From positions 62,289-126,288 of the forward strand of contig NZ_JAHKPZ010000030.1 of NCBI RefSeq assembly GCF_018860825.1: DNA of 64,000 bases, given 5' to 3'. This document shows, piece by piece, positions 33,973 through 43,534 of the stretch. The first letter of the stretch is position 1. Every line of letters begins with the position of its first letter. The position numbers and the translations under genes were made by a program. The notes beneath the pieces were generated by a model that was not told the DNA's origin, did not search any database, and was given only the letters and a program-made list of their open reading frames with translations. This stretch comes from Lacinutrix sp. C3R15. GTDB taxonomy: Bacteria > Bacteroidota > Bacteroidia > Flavobacteriales > Flavobacteriaceae.

Positions 33973-34689
33973 TTACAAACCAGAGACAGCGTACTTGAAC
34001 TCTGCTTCAAAAAGAGCTGTAAAATGTTTTAATAGTTTTTCTTTAACCTCTTCAATACTTACTTCTTTTACACCAAGTTCTACGTTTAAAGAAGTAACTG
34101 CTTTACCACGAATACCGCAAGGAATCATATTATCAAAATACCCCAAATCTGCATTTACATTTAAAGCAAATCCATGCATGGTTACCCAACGAGAAGCACG
34201 AACTCCCATAGCACATATTTTTCTTGCAAATGGCGTACCTACGTCTAGCCAAACACCTGTTTCACCAGGACTACGCTCTGCTTTCACATTGTATTCTGCA
34301 AGTGTAAGAATAATCATTTCTTCTAAAAAACGAAGGTATTTATGTATGTCTGTAAAAAAGTTATCTAAATCTAAAATAGGATATCCTACAATTTGTCCTG
34401 GACCATGATAGGTAATATCACCACCTCTATTTACTTTGTAAAAACTAGCTCCTTTTTCGGCAAGCTGCTCTTCATTTACTAATAGGTTTGCCATGTCACC
34501 ACTTTTACCTAAAGTATAGACATGTGGATGCTCTACAAATAAAAAATAGTTGGTAGTTGGTAGCGTTAACGCTTCTCTTCTATTTTTAATCTTAGCATCT
34601 ACAACAGATTTAAATAAAGACTCTTGATAGTCCCAAGTATCTTTATAATCTTTTAATCCTAAATCCTGTAATTGTACTGTTTTATTCAA
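33973..34689 (-). CDS. lipB: Lipoyl(octanoyl) transferase
   Basis: Transfers octanoate from acyl carrier protein to apo-lipoyl domains, the first step of lipoate assembly. It has 238 residues. The GGDITYHGPGQIVGYPI motif, VNADLGYFDNMIPCGIRGKAVTSL with the catalytic Cys, and the Lys in RKICAMGVR are conserved. It lies 13 bases downstream of a lipoprotein gene that has its own promoter, so the two probably form an operon. Confidence 0.95.
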   Translation of the reverse strand: MNKTVQLQDLGLKDYKDTWDYQESLFKSVVDAKIKNRREALTLPTTNYFLFVEHPHVYTLGKSGDMANLLVNEEQLAEKGASFYKVNRGGDITYHGPGQIVGYPILDLDNFFTDIHKYLRFLEEMIILTLAEYNVKAERSPGETGVWLDVGTPFARKICAMGVRASRWVTMHGFALNVNADLGYFDNMIPCGIRGKAVTSLNVELGVKEVSIEEVKEKLLKHFTALFEAEFKYAVSGL

Positions 34690-34702
34690 AACTAAACTGC
34701 TT

Positions 34703-35488
34703 TTAATCTTTTAATTCTACGTCTAAAGTCATTGCTTCTGGAGATTTTATCATTTCAATAAAATTCATTTTTAAGCTAACCGATTTTTTATCTGCACTTA
34801 TTACAGCGTTTTTATTGGTAACAGATTCTATTTCTTTTGGAAAATGATACACTAACGTATAACTCATAGCTTCAAAAACTTCTTTAGATTCTCCCATTTC
34901 ATTGATTTCTGCATCTAAAGATTCAATATCTTCAGTAGCTAACTCAAAATCTTTTTTAACAAATCTAGAAAAGGTTTTACCATCATAGGTAAAATCTATA
35001 TACTCAAAAACATCTTCTGATGCTTTCGTTACAGCGCTTTCTCCTAATTGTCCGAATTGTGAATTGTTTTCTGAATTTAGCTTTTTAGCTTCATCAATTT
35101 TTTCTAAAGCTTCAGGTAATTCTTCTAAACTAGTAAATGTAGAACCAAACCCTATATCAAAAAGACCTTCTTCTTCATCCATCTTCATTTTAATAATGAT
35201 ACTCTCTAAAGACTTTAATTTTTCTTGTTCTTCTACAGGTAGCTTAGCAATACTATCGGCTTTTTCTACCAACATATCTTTAAAATACATGACGCTATCT
35301 AGTTTTACTTTTTCTTTAGTGTCGTCTTTTTTAGCTCCTCCCATTTCATCCATGGTTTTCATGATTTCACTCATGTCATAACGCATAACAAATTCTCCAG
35401 AACCATCTGGATTAAAGGTTATTTCTTCGGTAAAATTACAACTGGTTAATAAAAAAACGCTGACAAGAACTAGTAAAATTTGTTTCAT
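34703..35488 (-). CDS. Uncharacterised lipoprotein
   Basis: This encodes 261 residues with a lipoprotein signal ending LLTSC (Cys17). The start of the mature part, FTEEITFNPDGSGEFVMRYDMSEI, recurs in flavobacterial lipoproteins found next to lipB. The middle is highly charged and helical, and the end has beta strands (FPKEIESVTNKNAVISADKKSVSLKM). No enzymatic motif is seen. A TATCTTTG element (35521-35528, minus strand) lies 33 bases upstream. Confidence 0.75.
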   Translation of the reverse strand: MKQILLVLVSVFLLTSCNFTEEITFNPDGSGEFVMRYDMSEIMKTMDEMGGAKKDDTKEKVKLDSVMYFKDMLVEKADSIAKLPVEEQEKLKSLESIIIKMKMDEEEGLFDIGFGSTFTSLEELPEALEKIDEAKKLNSENNSQFGQLGESAVTKASEDVFEYIDFTYDGKTFSRFVKKDFELATEDIESLDAEINEMGESKEVFEAMSYTLVYHFPKEIESVTNKNAVISADKKSVSLKMNFIEMIKSPEAMTLDVELKD

Positions 35489-35520
35489 TTATAAAGATTT
35501 TGTTTTTCTTAAATTAGAAA

Positions 35521-35528
35521 CAAAGATA
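35521..35528 (-). promoter_or_regulatory. Probable promoter of the lipoprotein-lipB pair (-7 element)
   Basis: On the minus strand this reads TATCTTTG, an exact TAnnTTTG match, 33 bases upstream of the lipoprotein start codon and just after the YqaE stop. Confidence 0.45.
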
Positions 35529-35534
35529 CGCATT

Positions 35535-35693
35535 TTATCTTTCAGGATTGTTTAAAATTACTAGTGCTGCTATAACGCCGGGAACCCATCCGCAAAGCCA
35601 TAAAATAAAAACTATTAGTATAGAGCCACAGCCTTTATCTAAGACAGCTAAAGGTGGACATATTATTGAAAGTAAGACTCTCCAAAAACTCAT
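35535..35693 (-). CDS. YqaE/Pmp3 family membrane protein
   Basis: A tiny membrane protein of about 52 residues from ATG 35693 (MSFWRVLLSIICPPLAVLDKG), the family-typical start; the frame extends upstream to 35735 without similarity. Two hydrophobic helices with the conserved ICPPLAV and CGWVPGVIAALVIL motifs define the YqaE/Pmp3 family, linked to salt and membrane stress. The first helix is followed by KGCGS as usual. Confidence 0.85.
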   Translation of the reverse strand: MSFWRVLLSIICPPLAVLDKGCGSILIVFILWLCGWVPGVIAALVILNNPER

Positions 35694-35767
35694 TTGATTT
35701 TGATTTAATTGATTGATGATACTAATTGGACGCATTTGTTTCTATTTTGTTACACTTTGCATTAGTG

Positions 35768-35850
35768 ATAGAGCGCATGTTGGAGCTCCTTGCAAAGAGC
35801 GACTAGCGAAAGCACGGCTTTTTTTTTTAAGAAAAAGAATGCCCAAAAAA
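35768..35850 (-). repeat. Dispersed flavobacterial repeat, copy D (partial)
   Basis: Contains gcatgttggagctcc, tgcaaagagcgactagcgaaagc and cggcttttt, matching the inverted orientation of copy C, but the gcgtta end is degraded. It sits between divergent YqaE and lysS, just before the lysS promoter. Confidence 0.5.
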
Positions 35851-35876
35851 GCATTTTCTAATTACTAGCTTTAGTG

Positions 35877-35884
35877 TATCTTTG
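35877..35884 (+). promoter_or_regulatory. Probable lysS promoter (-7 element)
   Basis: TATCTTTG matches TAnnTTTG. A transcript would start near 35891, which supports the ATG at 35913 rather than any codon further upstream as the lysS start. Confidence 0.5.
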
Positions 35885-35912
35885 TGGCTTCTTAAAAAAA
35901 CATAAAATTTAC

Positions 35913-37607
35913 ATGTCGCAATTATCTGAACAAGAATTAGTACGAAGAGATAAGTTAGCCAAATTACGCGAATTAGGTATTAACCCTTATCCAGCAGATT
36001 TATATCCTTTAACACACTTAACCAATAAAATAAAGAAGGATTTTAAAGAAGGAGATAAAGTAACTATTGCTGGACGTTTAATGTCTAGACGTATTCAAGG
36101 TAATGCAAGTTTTGCCGAACTACAGGATAGTGAAGGTAAAATACAAGTGTATTTTAATAGAGACGAAATTTGTACTGGTGAAGACAAAAGCAAGTACAAC
36201 GATGTATATAAAAAATTACTAGATATTGGTGATTTTATAGGTATTGAAGGGGAATTGTTTACTACTAAAGTAGGGCAAAAAAGTGTTAGAGTTACAGACT
36301 TTACCTTATTAAGTAAGTCGTTAAAACCTTTACCATTACCAAAAGAAGATGCCGATGGTAATTTACACGATGCTTTTAACGACCCAGAATTACGTTACAG
36401 ACAGCGTTATGCCGATTTAGTAGTAAACCCAAAAGTAAAAGAGGTTTTTGTAAAAAGAACCAAGCTTTTTAATGCCATGCGTGGTTTTTTTAATGACGCT
36501 GGATATTTTGAAGTAGAAACGCCAGTTTTACAACCAATTCCTGGTGGAGCTGCGGCAAGACCTTTTATTACGCACCACAACTCTTTAGACATTCCGTTAT
36601 ACATGCGAATTGCTAATGAGTTATACCTAAAACGCCTTATTGTTGGTGGTTTTGATGGTGTATATGAGTTTTCTAAAAACTTTAGAAACGAAGGAATGGA
36701 CAGAACGCACAATCCGGAATTTACAGCCATGGAAATTTATGTGTCTTATAAAGACTATAACTGGATGATGGATTTTTGTGAACAACTACTAGAACATTGT
36801 GCTGTTGCAGTAAACGGAACAAGTAAAGCTACTTTTGGTGCACATGAAATAGACTTTAAAGCGCCTTACGCTAGAGTAACTATGGCAGATTCTATTAAGC
36901 ATTTTACTGGTTTTGACATTACAGGAAAAAGTGAAGATGAAATTAGAGAGGCTGCAAAAGGCATGGGAATTGCTGTAGACGCAACCATGGGTAAAGGAAA
37001 ACTTATTGATGAGATTTTTGGTGAAAAATGTGAAGGTAATTACATACAGCCAACCTTTATTACAGACTACCCAAAAGAGATGAGTCCGCTGTGTAAAGAG
37101 CATAGAGACAACCCAGAATTAACCGAGCGTTTTGAGTTAATGGTTTGTGGTAAAGAAATTGCAAATGCCTATTCTGAATTGAATGACCCAATAGACCAAC
37201 GTGAGCGTTTTGAACACCAATTAAAACTAGCTGCTAAAGGAGATGATGAAGCTACAGAGTTTATAGATTATGACTTTTTACGTGCTTTAGAGTATGGTAT
37301 GCCACCTACTTCTGGAATGGGAATTGGTATGGATAGATTAATCATGTTTTTAACCAATAACCAAAGTATACAAGAAGTTTTATTCTTTCCGCAAATGCGA
37401 CCTGAAAAGAAAGCTTTAGCGATAAGTGAGGAAGCGAAAGAAGTTTTAAAAACGTTAAAAGCTGCTGAAAAATTAGAATTAAACGATTTAAAAGGAAAGT
37501 CTGGTTTAAGCAATAAAAAATGGGATAAAACCATAAAAGAACTTACTAAAAACAATCTTGCAAAAGTAGAGAAAACAGATGCTGGTTTGTTTGTAGAAAT
37601 AGTATAA
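35913..37607 (+). CDS. lysS: Lysyl-tRNA synthetase, class II
   Basis: Charges tRNA-Lys. It has 564 residues from ATG 35913 (MSQLSEQELVRRDKL). The N-terminal OB-fold anticodon-binding domain has VTIAGRLMSRRIQG; the catalytic core has class II motif 2 FRNEGMDRTHNPEFT and motif 3 GMGIGMDRLIMF. After the core is a C-terminal extension of about 60 residues (KVLKTLKAAEKLEL...), seen in Bacteroidota enzymes. The frame is open to 35874, but the promoter position argues against a longer start. Confidence 0.96.
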   Translation: MSQLSEQELVRRDKLAKLRELGINPYPADLYPLTHLTNKIKKDFKEGDKVTIAGRLMSRRIQGNASFAELQDSEGKIQVYFNRDEICTGEDKSKYNDVYKKLLDIGDFIGIEGELFTTKVGQKSVRVTDFTLLSKSLKPLPLPKEDADGNLHDAFNDPELRYRQRYADLVVNPKVKEVFVKRTKLFNAMRGFFNDAGYFEVETPVLQPIPGGAAARPFITHHNSLDIPLYMRIANELYLKRLIVGGFDGVYEFSKNFRNEGMDRTHNPEFTAMEIYVSYKDYNWMMDFCEQLLEHCAVAVNGTSKATFGAHEIDFKAPYARVTMADSIKHFTGFDITGKSEDEIREAAKGMGIAVDATMGKGKLIDEIFGEKCEGNYIQPTFITDYPKEMSPLCKEHRDNPELTERFELMVCGKEIANAYSELNDPIDQRERFEHQLKLAAKGDDEATEFIDYDFLRALEYGMPPTSGMGIGMDRLIMFLTNNQSIQEVLFFPQMRPEKKALAISEEAKEVLKTLKAAEKLELNDLKGKSGLSNKKWDKTIKELTKNNLAKVEKTDAGLFVEIV

Positions 37608-37682
37608 GACACCCTTTTCGCGAAGGCAAAATTTTATAACAAGTAACAGATTGCTTTGTTGCAATTGCAAGGACTTAAAAAC

Positions 37683-37717
37683 AAAAAAGGAACTACAATT
37701 TGTAGTTCCTTTTTTTA
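37683..37717 (+). terminator. lysS terminator
   Basis: AGGAACTACA-ATT-TGTAGTTCCT is a perfect 10-bp stem followed by seven T. Confidence 0.85.
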
Positions 37718-37818
37718 TTGAAAATATGTAGATACAATAATTTGATGCTTTTTCCTTATATTTAACATAAGATTACCCTAGAACAACAGCTGAATAAAAA
37801 AACCATAAAACTTTACAA

Positions 37819-38343
37819 ATGAAAAAGTTACCCATTGTACTAGTGCTGTTATTTTTATTTCCTATTGTATTTCAAGCACAAAATGTAAACACCGAAAAAT
37901 CTGTTGTTGATTTTAAAATTAACAATCTTGTTTTTAGTAATGTAAAAGGCACCTTTAAAGAAATGACAGGAACGCTAAATATGGATCCCGAAAACTTAAG
38001 CGATTCATTTATAAATGTGTGTATTTCTGCAAAATCTGTAAACACAGGAAATGATAAAAGAGACGCACATCTACGTTCTGAAGATTTTTTTTACGTAGCA
38101 AACAATCCTAATATTTGCTATGTTTCTACTACTATTTCAAGGTCAGAAGACGGTTTTACAACCACAGGAAAACTAACCATATTAGGAGTAAGTCGAGATG
38201 TTACTATTCCGTTTACCTATAAAAACAACACCTTTATTGGTGCATTTAAAATAAACAGAACAGACTATCATCTTGGTAAAAATGAAAACCCCTTTGTAAT
38301 TGGTGAAATGGTAAAAATTAAAATAACATGTTTGGTTAGTTAA
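37819..38343 (+). CDS. YceI family protein, copy 1
   Basis: This encodes 174 residues with a signal peptide (about 1-20, ending FQAQN). The lipocalin-like YceI fold shows VVDFKINNLVFSNVKGTFKEMTG, DPENLSDSFINVCISAKSVNTGNDKRDAHLRSEDFF and the closing NRTDYHLG. YceI proteins bind isoprenoid-type lipids in a beta-barrel in the periplasm. It is followed by a second YceI gene 64 bases downstream; the pair arose by tandem duplication and has diverged. Confidence 0.9.
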   Translation: MKKLPIVLVLLFLFPIVFQAQNVNTEKSVVDFKINNLVFSNVKGTFKEMTGTLNMDPENLSDSFINVCISAKSVNTGNDKRDAHLRSEDFFYVANNPNICYVSTTISRSEDGFTTTGKLTILGVSRDVTIPFTYKNNTFIGAFKINRTDYHLGKNENPFVIGEMVKIKITCLVS

Positions 38344-38407
38344 AGCTAATCTTACCCTAGTTTTTGACAAAACATGCATTGAAATATAACTTTTTAAACA
38401 GTAAAAC

Positions 38408-38938
38408 ATGAAAAAACGAATAGTAGGCTTCGCCTTATTTTTTATCACAATTTTTACTAGTCTGCACGCGCAACAAACTATAAATCAAGAAAAATCTGTA
38501 ATCGATTTTCAAATTACAGGTGGAGGAATTTTTAAAGTAAAAGGTACTTTTACAGGAATGCAAGGCGACTTTAATTTAAATTCTAACGCATTAGAAAACG
38601 CCAATTTTGATATATGTGTAGACGCAGCATCCATAAATACAAAAAACAAAAAAAGAGACGACCATTTACGTAGTTCTGATTTTCTAGATATAGAAAAATT
38701 TAAAAACATTTGCTTTGTTTCTTCTGCTGTAACAAAAACAGAAAATGGTTTTAAAACCATAGGAAACCTGACTATTCATGGGGTTACAAAAATAGTAGAA
38801 ATACCATTTACCTTTACTAACAATACATTTGTAGGCCATTTAACAGTCAACAGGTTTGACTATAATATAGGGGATGATTTTAGCACCATAAGAGTTGGTA
38901 AAGAAGCTACAGTCACCATAACCTGTATTATTAACTAA
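38408..38938 (+). CDS. YceI family protein, copy 2
   Basis: This encodes 176 residues with a signal peptide (about 1-22). Core motifs are SVIDFQITGGGIFKVKGTFTGMQG, ASINTKNKKRDDHLRSSDFLD and VNRFDYNIG. It is clearly related to the preceding copy but differs at many positions, so the two may bind different lipids. Periplasmic location is predicted. It precedes the M28 peptidase gene, which has its own -7 element. Confidence 0.9.
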   Translation: MKKRIVGFALFFITIFTSLHAQQTINQEKSVIDFQITGGGIFKVKGTFTGMQGDFNLNSNALENANFDICVDAASINTKNKKRDDHLRSSDFLDIEKFKNICFVSSAVTKTENGFKTIGNLTIHGVTKIVEIPFTFTNNTFVGHLTVNRFDYNIGDDFSTIRVGKEATVTITCIIN

Positions 38939-38953
38939 CAAATTAATTTAGCT

Positions 38954-38961
38954 TACTTTTG
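38954..38961 (+). promoter_or_regulatory. Probable promoter of the M28 peptidase (-7 element)
   Basis: TACTTTTG is an exact TAnnTTTG match, 16 bases upstream of the ATG. Confidence 0.4.
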
Positions 38962-38977
38962 CAAAAACTAGTTTTAA

Positions 38978-40138
38978 ATGAAATCTAACTTTACAAAACT
39001 TATAATTTGTTTCTTTATAAGTATTTCTACTTATGCACAAACCCATAACAGTTACTACCAAAGTGTTGTAGATAATGTTTCTGCAACCAACATACTTACA
39101 GATTTAACTAGTTTTGAAAATTTTGGAGTTAAAGAAGTAGGTACTTCTGCATTAAGCAATACGGAAAACTGGATTACTTCACGCTATACCAGCTTAGGCT
39201 ATACAGATATAGAATTACAACCTTTTACATATGCCGCTGGTACAAGTAACAATATAATTATTACCAAAACAGGAACTGTTTATCCAGACACGTATATAAT
39301 TATTGATGCGCATTATGATACTATTAATGGTCCTGGCACCAATGACAATGGTAGTGGCACCGTTTTATTATTAGAAATAGCAAGGTTACTTACCAATATA
39401 AACACAGAGTATTCTATAAAAATCATCCATTTTAGTGGGGAAGAAGATGGTTTAATAGGAAGTAATTATTATGTAAACAACACCGTAAATCCTGAAAACT
39501 TAGATATTCATTTGGTGTTTAATTTAGATCAAGTAGGAGGAGTTAATGGAGCAACAAATAACACTATCACTTGTGAAGAAGACAGAAGCAACCCTCCTGC
39601 TAACAATAGTGAATCTTCTGTTATAACCAATATTCTTGCTAATTGTATAGAATTATACTCTAATTTAAATACGCAAATCTCTTATGCCTATGCTTCAGAT
39701 TATGTTCCTTTTGAAAATAATGGTGAAATCATAACAGGTTTATATGAAACAAACGAAACTACTCACGCACATACACCTACAGACTTATTAATAAATATGG
39801 ATCCTGCTTACCTAACAGAAGTTACTAAAGGGGCTTTAGGTGCTTTGCTAGAATTTGCTGTAAGCACAAATGCTTTAAGTACTAATGAAAACATTCAAGA
39901 CCCCATTAGCATCTATCCAAACCCTAGTAATAATGGTGTTTTAAATCTTAATTTTTTAAATGCTACTAGCACAAATAGGTCTTTAAAAATTTATGATGTT
40001 TTAGGAAAAGAAATTTACACCAAATCTAATTTACAAGTTTCAGAAACCATACCACTAAAAGGTTTACAAAAAGGAATGTATATTGTTGTTCTTAAAACAG
40101 ACAACAAATCCATCACTAAAAAATGGATCATTAATTAA
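38978..40138 (+). CDS. Secreted M28 family metallopeptidase with T9SS type A signal
   Basis: This encodes 386 residues with a signal peptide (about 1-20). The M28 di-zinc aminopeptidase core has the ligands in DAHYDT, GTNDNGSG, SGEEDGLIGS (catalytic Glu), NLDQVGG and the late HAHTPTD. The final 75 residues are a T9SS type A sorting domain (SIYPNPSN, KIYDVLGKEI, ending KKWIIN). It is likely an extracellular or surface-bound aminopeptidase for protein foraging. Confidence 0.92.
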   Translation: MKSNFTKLIICFFISISTYAQTHNSYYQSVVDNVSATNILTDLTSFENFGVKEVGTSALSNTENWITSRYTSLGYTDIELQPFTYAAGTSNNIIITKTGTVYPDTYIIIDAHYDTINGPGTNDNGSGTVLLLEIARLLTNINTEYSIKIIHFSGEEDGLIGSNYYVNNTVNPENLDIHLVFNLDQVGGVNGATNNTITCEEDRSNPPANNSESSVITNILANCIELYSNLNTQISYAYASDYVPFENNGEIITGLYETNETTHAHTPTDLLINMDPAYLTEVTKGALGALLEFAVSTNALSTNENIQDPISIYPNPSNNGVLNLNFLNATSTNRSLKIYDVLGKEIYTKSNLQVSETIPLKGLQKGMYIVVLKTDNKSITKKWIIN

Positions 40139-40251
40139 CAATAAAACTATTTATCTTTAACGCAAACCATAGTAAAACTTAATTTTCAATAAAAAATTCT
40201 TCATTTTAATAGCAATTTCATTAATTTAACAACGGCTATTAATTTTATATT

Positions 40252-41493
40252 ATGAAGAATTTATTATTCACCCTTCTATTTGCATGCACGTTAACCTCTT
40301 GCTTTAATGATCCAGATGATGAATTTATAGAACAGTGTTTAACACCTATAAATATTCAGTTAAGTAATACCACACAGGAAAGTACAACCATTACTTGGGA
40401 AGACAGTAATACTTTTACTACTTACACTATAGAATATGGCGTTTCTGGTTTTACATTAGGTTTTGGCGAAACCTTGACAACTACAGATACCAACATCACT
40501 TTAGTGGGTTTAGAAGCAAACACATCTTATGATTTTTACATACAATCTATTTGCAGTGATAATGTTAGCATGCTAACCAACGTTTTTAGTTTTACTACAA
40601 CTGCACCTATAGTAGTTTCTCAATTTGTAAACAATCTATCAGACATGCATATTTACTCTGGAAATCTTGAAGATTTAAATCCTAGTCCATACGCTTTTGA
40701 ATATGATTTAATTTCACCTTTATTTACAGATTACGCATACAAACAGCGTATAATTGCATTGCCTTCTGGCGAAGCAATGCAGTATGTAGATAATGGGTTA
40801 CCAATATTTCCTGACAATACCGTTATTGCTAAAACATTCTACTATTTTAATGATGAACGCGATATTACTTTAGGAAAAAAAATCATGGAAACCAGAATTT
40901 TAATAAAACAAAATGGCTCTTGGGTTACCGGAAATTACAAATGGAACGAAGCACAAACCGAAGCTACTTTAGACCCTAACGGTAGTGTTGTAGCTTACAA
41001 TTATGTAAATAATGCAGGAGAACCAAAAAGCGTAAATTATGAAATTCCATCAAACACAGATTGTTTTACTTGCCATAGTAACAATAGCATCCTTACACCA
41101 ATTGGTCCAAAATTACGATCGATGCATTTTAACAATCAACTACAATCTTTTGTAGACCAAAACCTACTTTCTAATATCACAGATGTTTCCAACATAACCA
41201 TGCTACCAGATTGGAAAAACGACAGAGACTACTCCTTAATGCAAAGAGCAAGAGCGTATTTTGATGTTAACTGTGCGCATTGCCACTCTCCAGGAGGAAC
41301 TTGTGACACTACCTCTATTTTAGACTTTAGTTTTGAAAGACCTTTTGATGAAACAAATATATACTTACAACGATTTACTATTCAAGCAAGAACTCAAAAT
41401 TATACAAACGACTATTCAATGCCTTTAATTGGCACCACAATGATTCATGCAGAAGGCTACGCGCTAATTGAAGCATTTGTAGACTCCTTATAA
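40252..41493 (+). CDS. Diheme cytochrome c-like lipoprotein with fibronectin type III domain
   Basis: This encodes 413 residues. The lipoprotein signal ends LTSC (Cys17). Residues about 30-122 form a fibronectin type III domain (TWEDSNTFTTYTIEYG, EANTSYDFYIQSIC). The rest resembles the SO2930 family: SPLFTDYAYKQRIIALP, then two c-type heme motifs, CFTCH near 273 and CAHCH near 345. It is predicted to be outer-membrane or periplasmic and involved in electron transfer. The substrate is unknown; the Fn3 fusion is less usual. Confidence 0.82.
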   Translation: MKNLLFTLLFACTLTSCFNDPDDEFIEQCLTPINIQLSNTTQESTTITWEDSNTFTTYTIEYGVSGFTLGFGETLTTTDTNITLVGLEANTSYDFYIQSICSDNVSMLTNVFSFTTTAPIVVSQFVNNLSDMHIYSGNLEDLNPSPYAFEYDLISPLFTDYAYKQRIIALPSGEAMQYVDNGLPIFPDNTVIAKTFYYFNDERDITLGKKIMETRILIKQNGSWVTGNYKWNEAQTEATLDPNGSVVAYNYVNNAGEPKSVNYEIPSNTDCFTCHSNNSILTPIGPKLRSMHFNNQLQSFVDQNLLSNITDVSNITMLPDWKNDRDYSLMQRARAYFDVNCAHCHSPGGTCDTTSILDFSFERPFDETNIYLQRFTIQARTQNYTNDYSMPLIGTTMIHAEGYALIEAFVDSL

Positions 41494-41742
41494 TTACATC
41501 TGTTAAGTCGCATATTTTTCATGAATTTAAAGAGAGAAATTTGAACAGAGAAAAAGAAAAACACAAGCTACACAAAACAGGATTCCGTTAATCAAGAAGC
41601 CTGTTTTTACTTATAAACCACTATTTTTAATAGCTAAAAAACAACTAATAAATATGTTAACATACAGTTAAAAACATTTTAACAATTAAACTATTTAACA
41701 TTTACAATGTCATAGAAGCAAATAACAATAAAAACAAAAAAG

Positions 41743-42180
41743 ATGAAAAAATTATTAGTAATAGCATTAGCCTTAGTAACTATTCAAGTTAGTGCGCAAG
41801 AGAAAAGAGAAGGAAGACAAAGAAAAGCAGATTTTTCACCAGAAGAAATAGCGCAATTACAAACAAAACAAATGACCTTAGATTTAGATCTAACAGATGA
41901 GCAACAAGAAAAAATAGGAGCCATTAATCTAGAGAATGCCATAGCTAGAAAAGCAAAAATGGAAGCTAGAAAAAAATCTGATGAAAAACCTAGCAAAGAA
42001 GAAATGCTAAAGATGAAAAATGAAAGATTAGATGCTCAAATTGAAACAAAAAGAAAAATGAAAAGCATCTTAAACGAAGAGCAATATGCTAAATGGGAAA
42101 AAACACAAGGTAAAAGAAGCCATATGCAAAGAAAAGGGAAAAAAGAAATGAGAGATGGAGAACCTAAAGATGATGAATAG
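41743..42180 (+). CDS. Exported, highly charged helical protein (Spy/DUF4890-like)
   Basis: This encodes 145 residues with a signal peptide (about 1-18). The mature part is almost entirely charged helix: LTDEQQEKIGAINLENAIARKAKMEARKK and MKSILNEEQYAKWEKTQ. The paired LT.EQ and NEEQYAKW motifs recall Spy/CpxP-type periplasmic proteins and DUF4890. The protein at 59018-59365 has the same plan. A periplasmic chaperone-like role is possible but unproven. Confidence 0.7.
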   Translation: MKKLLVIALALVTIQVSAQEKREGRQRKADFSPEEIAQLQTKQMTLDLDLTDEQQEKIGAINLENAIARKAKMEARKKSDEKPSKEEMLKMKNERLDAQIETKRKMKSILNEEQYAKWEKTQGKRSHMQRKGKKEMRDGEPKDDE

Positions 42181-42203
42181 GTAAAAGTTAGTTTTAGTTT
42201 TTT

Positions 42204-42245
42204 TTAAAGCACCTTAAAAGAGTACTCTTTTAAGGTGCTTTTATA
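42204..42245. terminator. Bidirectional terminator
   Basis: AAAGCACCTTAAAAGAG and its exact complement CTCTTTTAAGGTGCTTT form a long stem (loop TA) between convergent genes, with A/T runs on both sides. Confidence 0.88.
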
Positions 42246-42247
42246 CT

Positions 42248-43534
42248 TTATAAGGTTTTAGCAACTGTATGTACAGCACGAATTGTTTTATCTAAATCTG
42301 CATAACTTAAAGCATCTGTTATAAACCAAGTTTCAAAAGCACTAGGAGCAATATAAACACCTTGATTTAACATACCATGAAAGAATTTTTTAAAAGTATC
42401 ATTATTTCCTTTTGCCGAAGTTTCAAAATTTAAAACTTCGTCTGCAGTAAAATGTACAGAAATCATAGACCCTACGCTATTTATAGTATGTGTAATATTA
42501 TTTTCGTTTAAAGCATCAGCAATTCCATGATGTAAATATTCGGTTTTTTCCGCCAAACGATTATAAATCGCTGTATCTTTATTTAACTCCTGCAACATGG
42601 CTAAACCTGCAGCCATTGCTAACGGGTTTCCACTTAAAGTTCCTGCTTGATACACAGGCCCAAGAGGTGCTAGATGACTCATAATTTCTTTATTCGCAGC
42701 AAATGCTCCAACAGGTAATCCGCCTCCAATAACTTTACCAAAACAAACAATATCTGCTTTAATATTAAACAACTCTTGCGCACCACCTTTTGCAAGTCTA
42801 AACCCTGTCATTACCTCATCAAAAATTAAAAGAATCTTATTGTCTGTACACAATTCTCTTAATTGTTGTAAAAAATTATTTTTTGGAGGAATACATCCCA
42901 TATTTCCTGCAACAGGCTCAATAATAACACAAGCTATTTCGCCCTTATTAGCTGCAATAATTTGTTTTACATTTTCAATATCATTATAAACAGCCAGCAA
43001 AGTATCTTTTGCTGTACCCTGTGTTACTCCCGGACTATTAGGTGCCCCAAAAGTTACAGCGCCACTTCCTGCTTGTATTAAAAAAGAGTCACTATGCCCA
43101 TGATAACAGCCAGCAAATTTTATAATTTTATCTTTTCCTGTATACCCACGAGCAAGACGAACAGCACTCATACAAGCTTCTGTTCCTGAATTTACAAAAC
43201 GAATCATTTCAATATTAGGCACCATAGAAACAGCCAATGCGGCAATTTTCGTTTCAATTTCTGTTGGTGTACCAAAAGAAGTTCCTTTTTTGGTTTTTTC
43301 AACTACAGCATCTACTACTGGCTGATATGCGTGACCAAGTATCATTGGTCCCCAAGAATTTATATAATCTATATATTCATTATTATCTTCATCTGTTAAA
43401 TAAGCTCCTTTTGCTTCTTTAATAAATATTGGTGTTCCTCCTACAGCTTTAAAAGCTCTTACAGGAGAGTTCACTCCTCCAGGAATTACTTTTTCTGCTT
43501 GTGCAAATAATGCACTACTACGTGTATAACTCAT
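42248..43534 (-). CDS. hemL: Glutamate-1-semialdehyde 2,1-aminomutase
   Basis: Makes 5-aminolevulinate from glutamate-1-semialdehyde in the C5 route to heme. It has 428 residues, full length. The start [25 protein letters not shown] is diagnostic; the PLP lysine is in [31 protein letters not shown] and GCYHGHSD are conserved. It is the third gene of a minus-strand unit after the PLP enzyme and the glucosaminidase. Heme demand fits the heme proteins elsewhere in the window. Confidence 0.96.
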   Translation of the reverse strand: MSYTRSSALFAQAEKVIPGGVNSPVRAFKAVGGTPIFIKEAKGAYLTDEDNNEYIDYINSWGPMILGHAYQPVVDAVVEKTKKGTSFGTPTEIETKIAALAVSMVPNIEMIRFVNSGTEACMSAVRLARGYTGKDKIIKFAGCYHGHSDSFLIQAGSGAVTFGAPNSPGVTQGTAKDTLLAVYNDIENVKQIIAANKGEIACVIIEPVAGNMGCIPPKNNFLQQLRELCTDNKILLIFDEVMTGFRLAKGGAQELFNIKADIVCFGKVIGGGLPVGAFAANKEIMSHLAPLGPVYQAGTLSGNPLAMAAGLAMLQELNKDTAIYNRLAEKTEYLHHGIADALNENNITHTINSVGSMISVHFTADEVLNFETSAKGNNDTFKKFFHGMLNQGVYIAPSAFETWFITDALSYADLDKTIRAVHTVAKTL

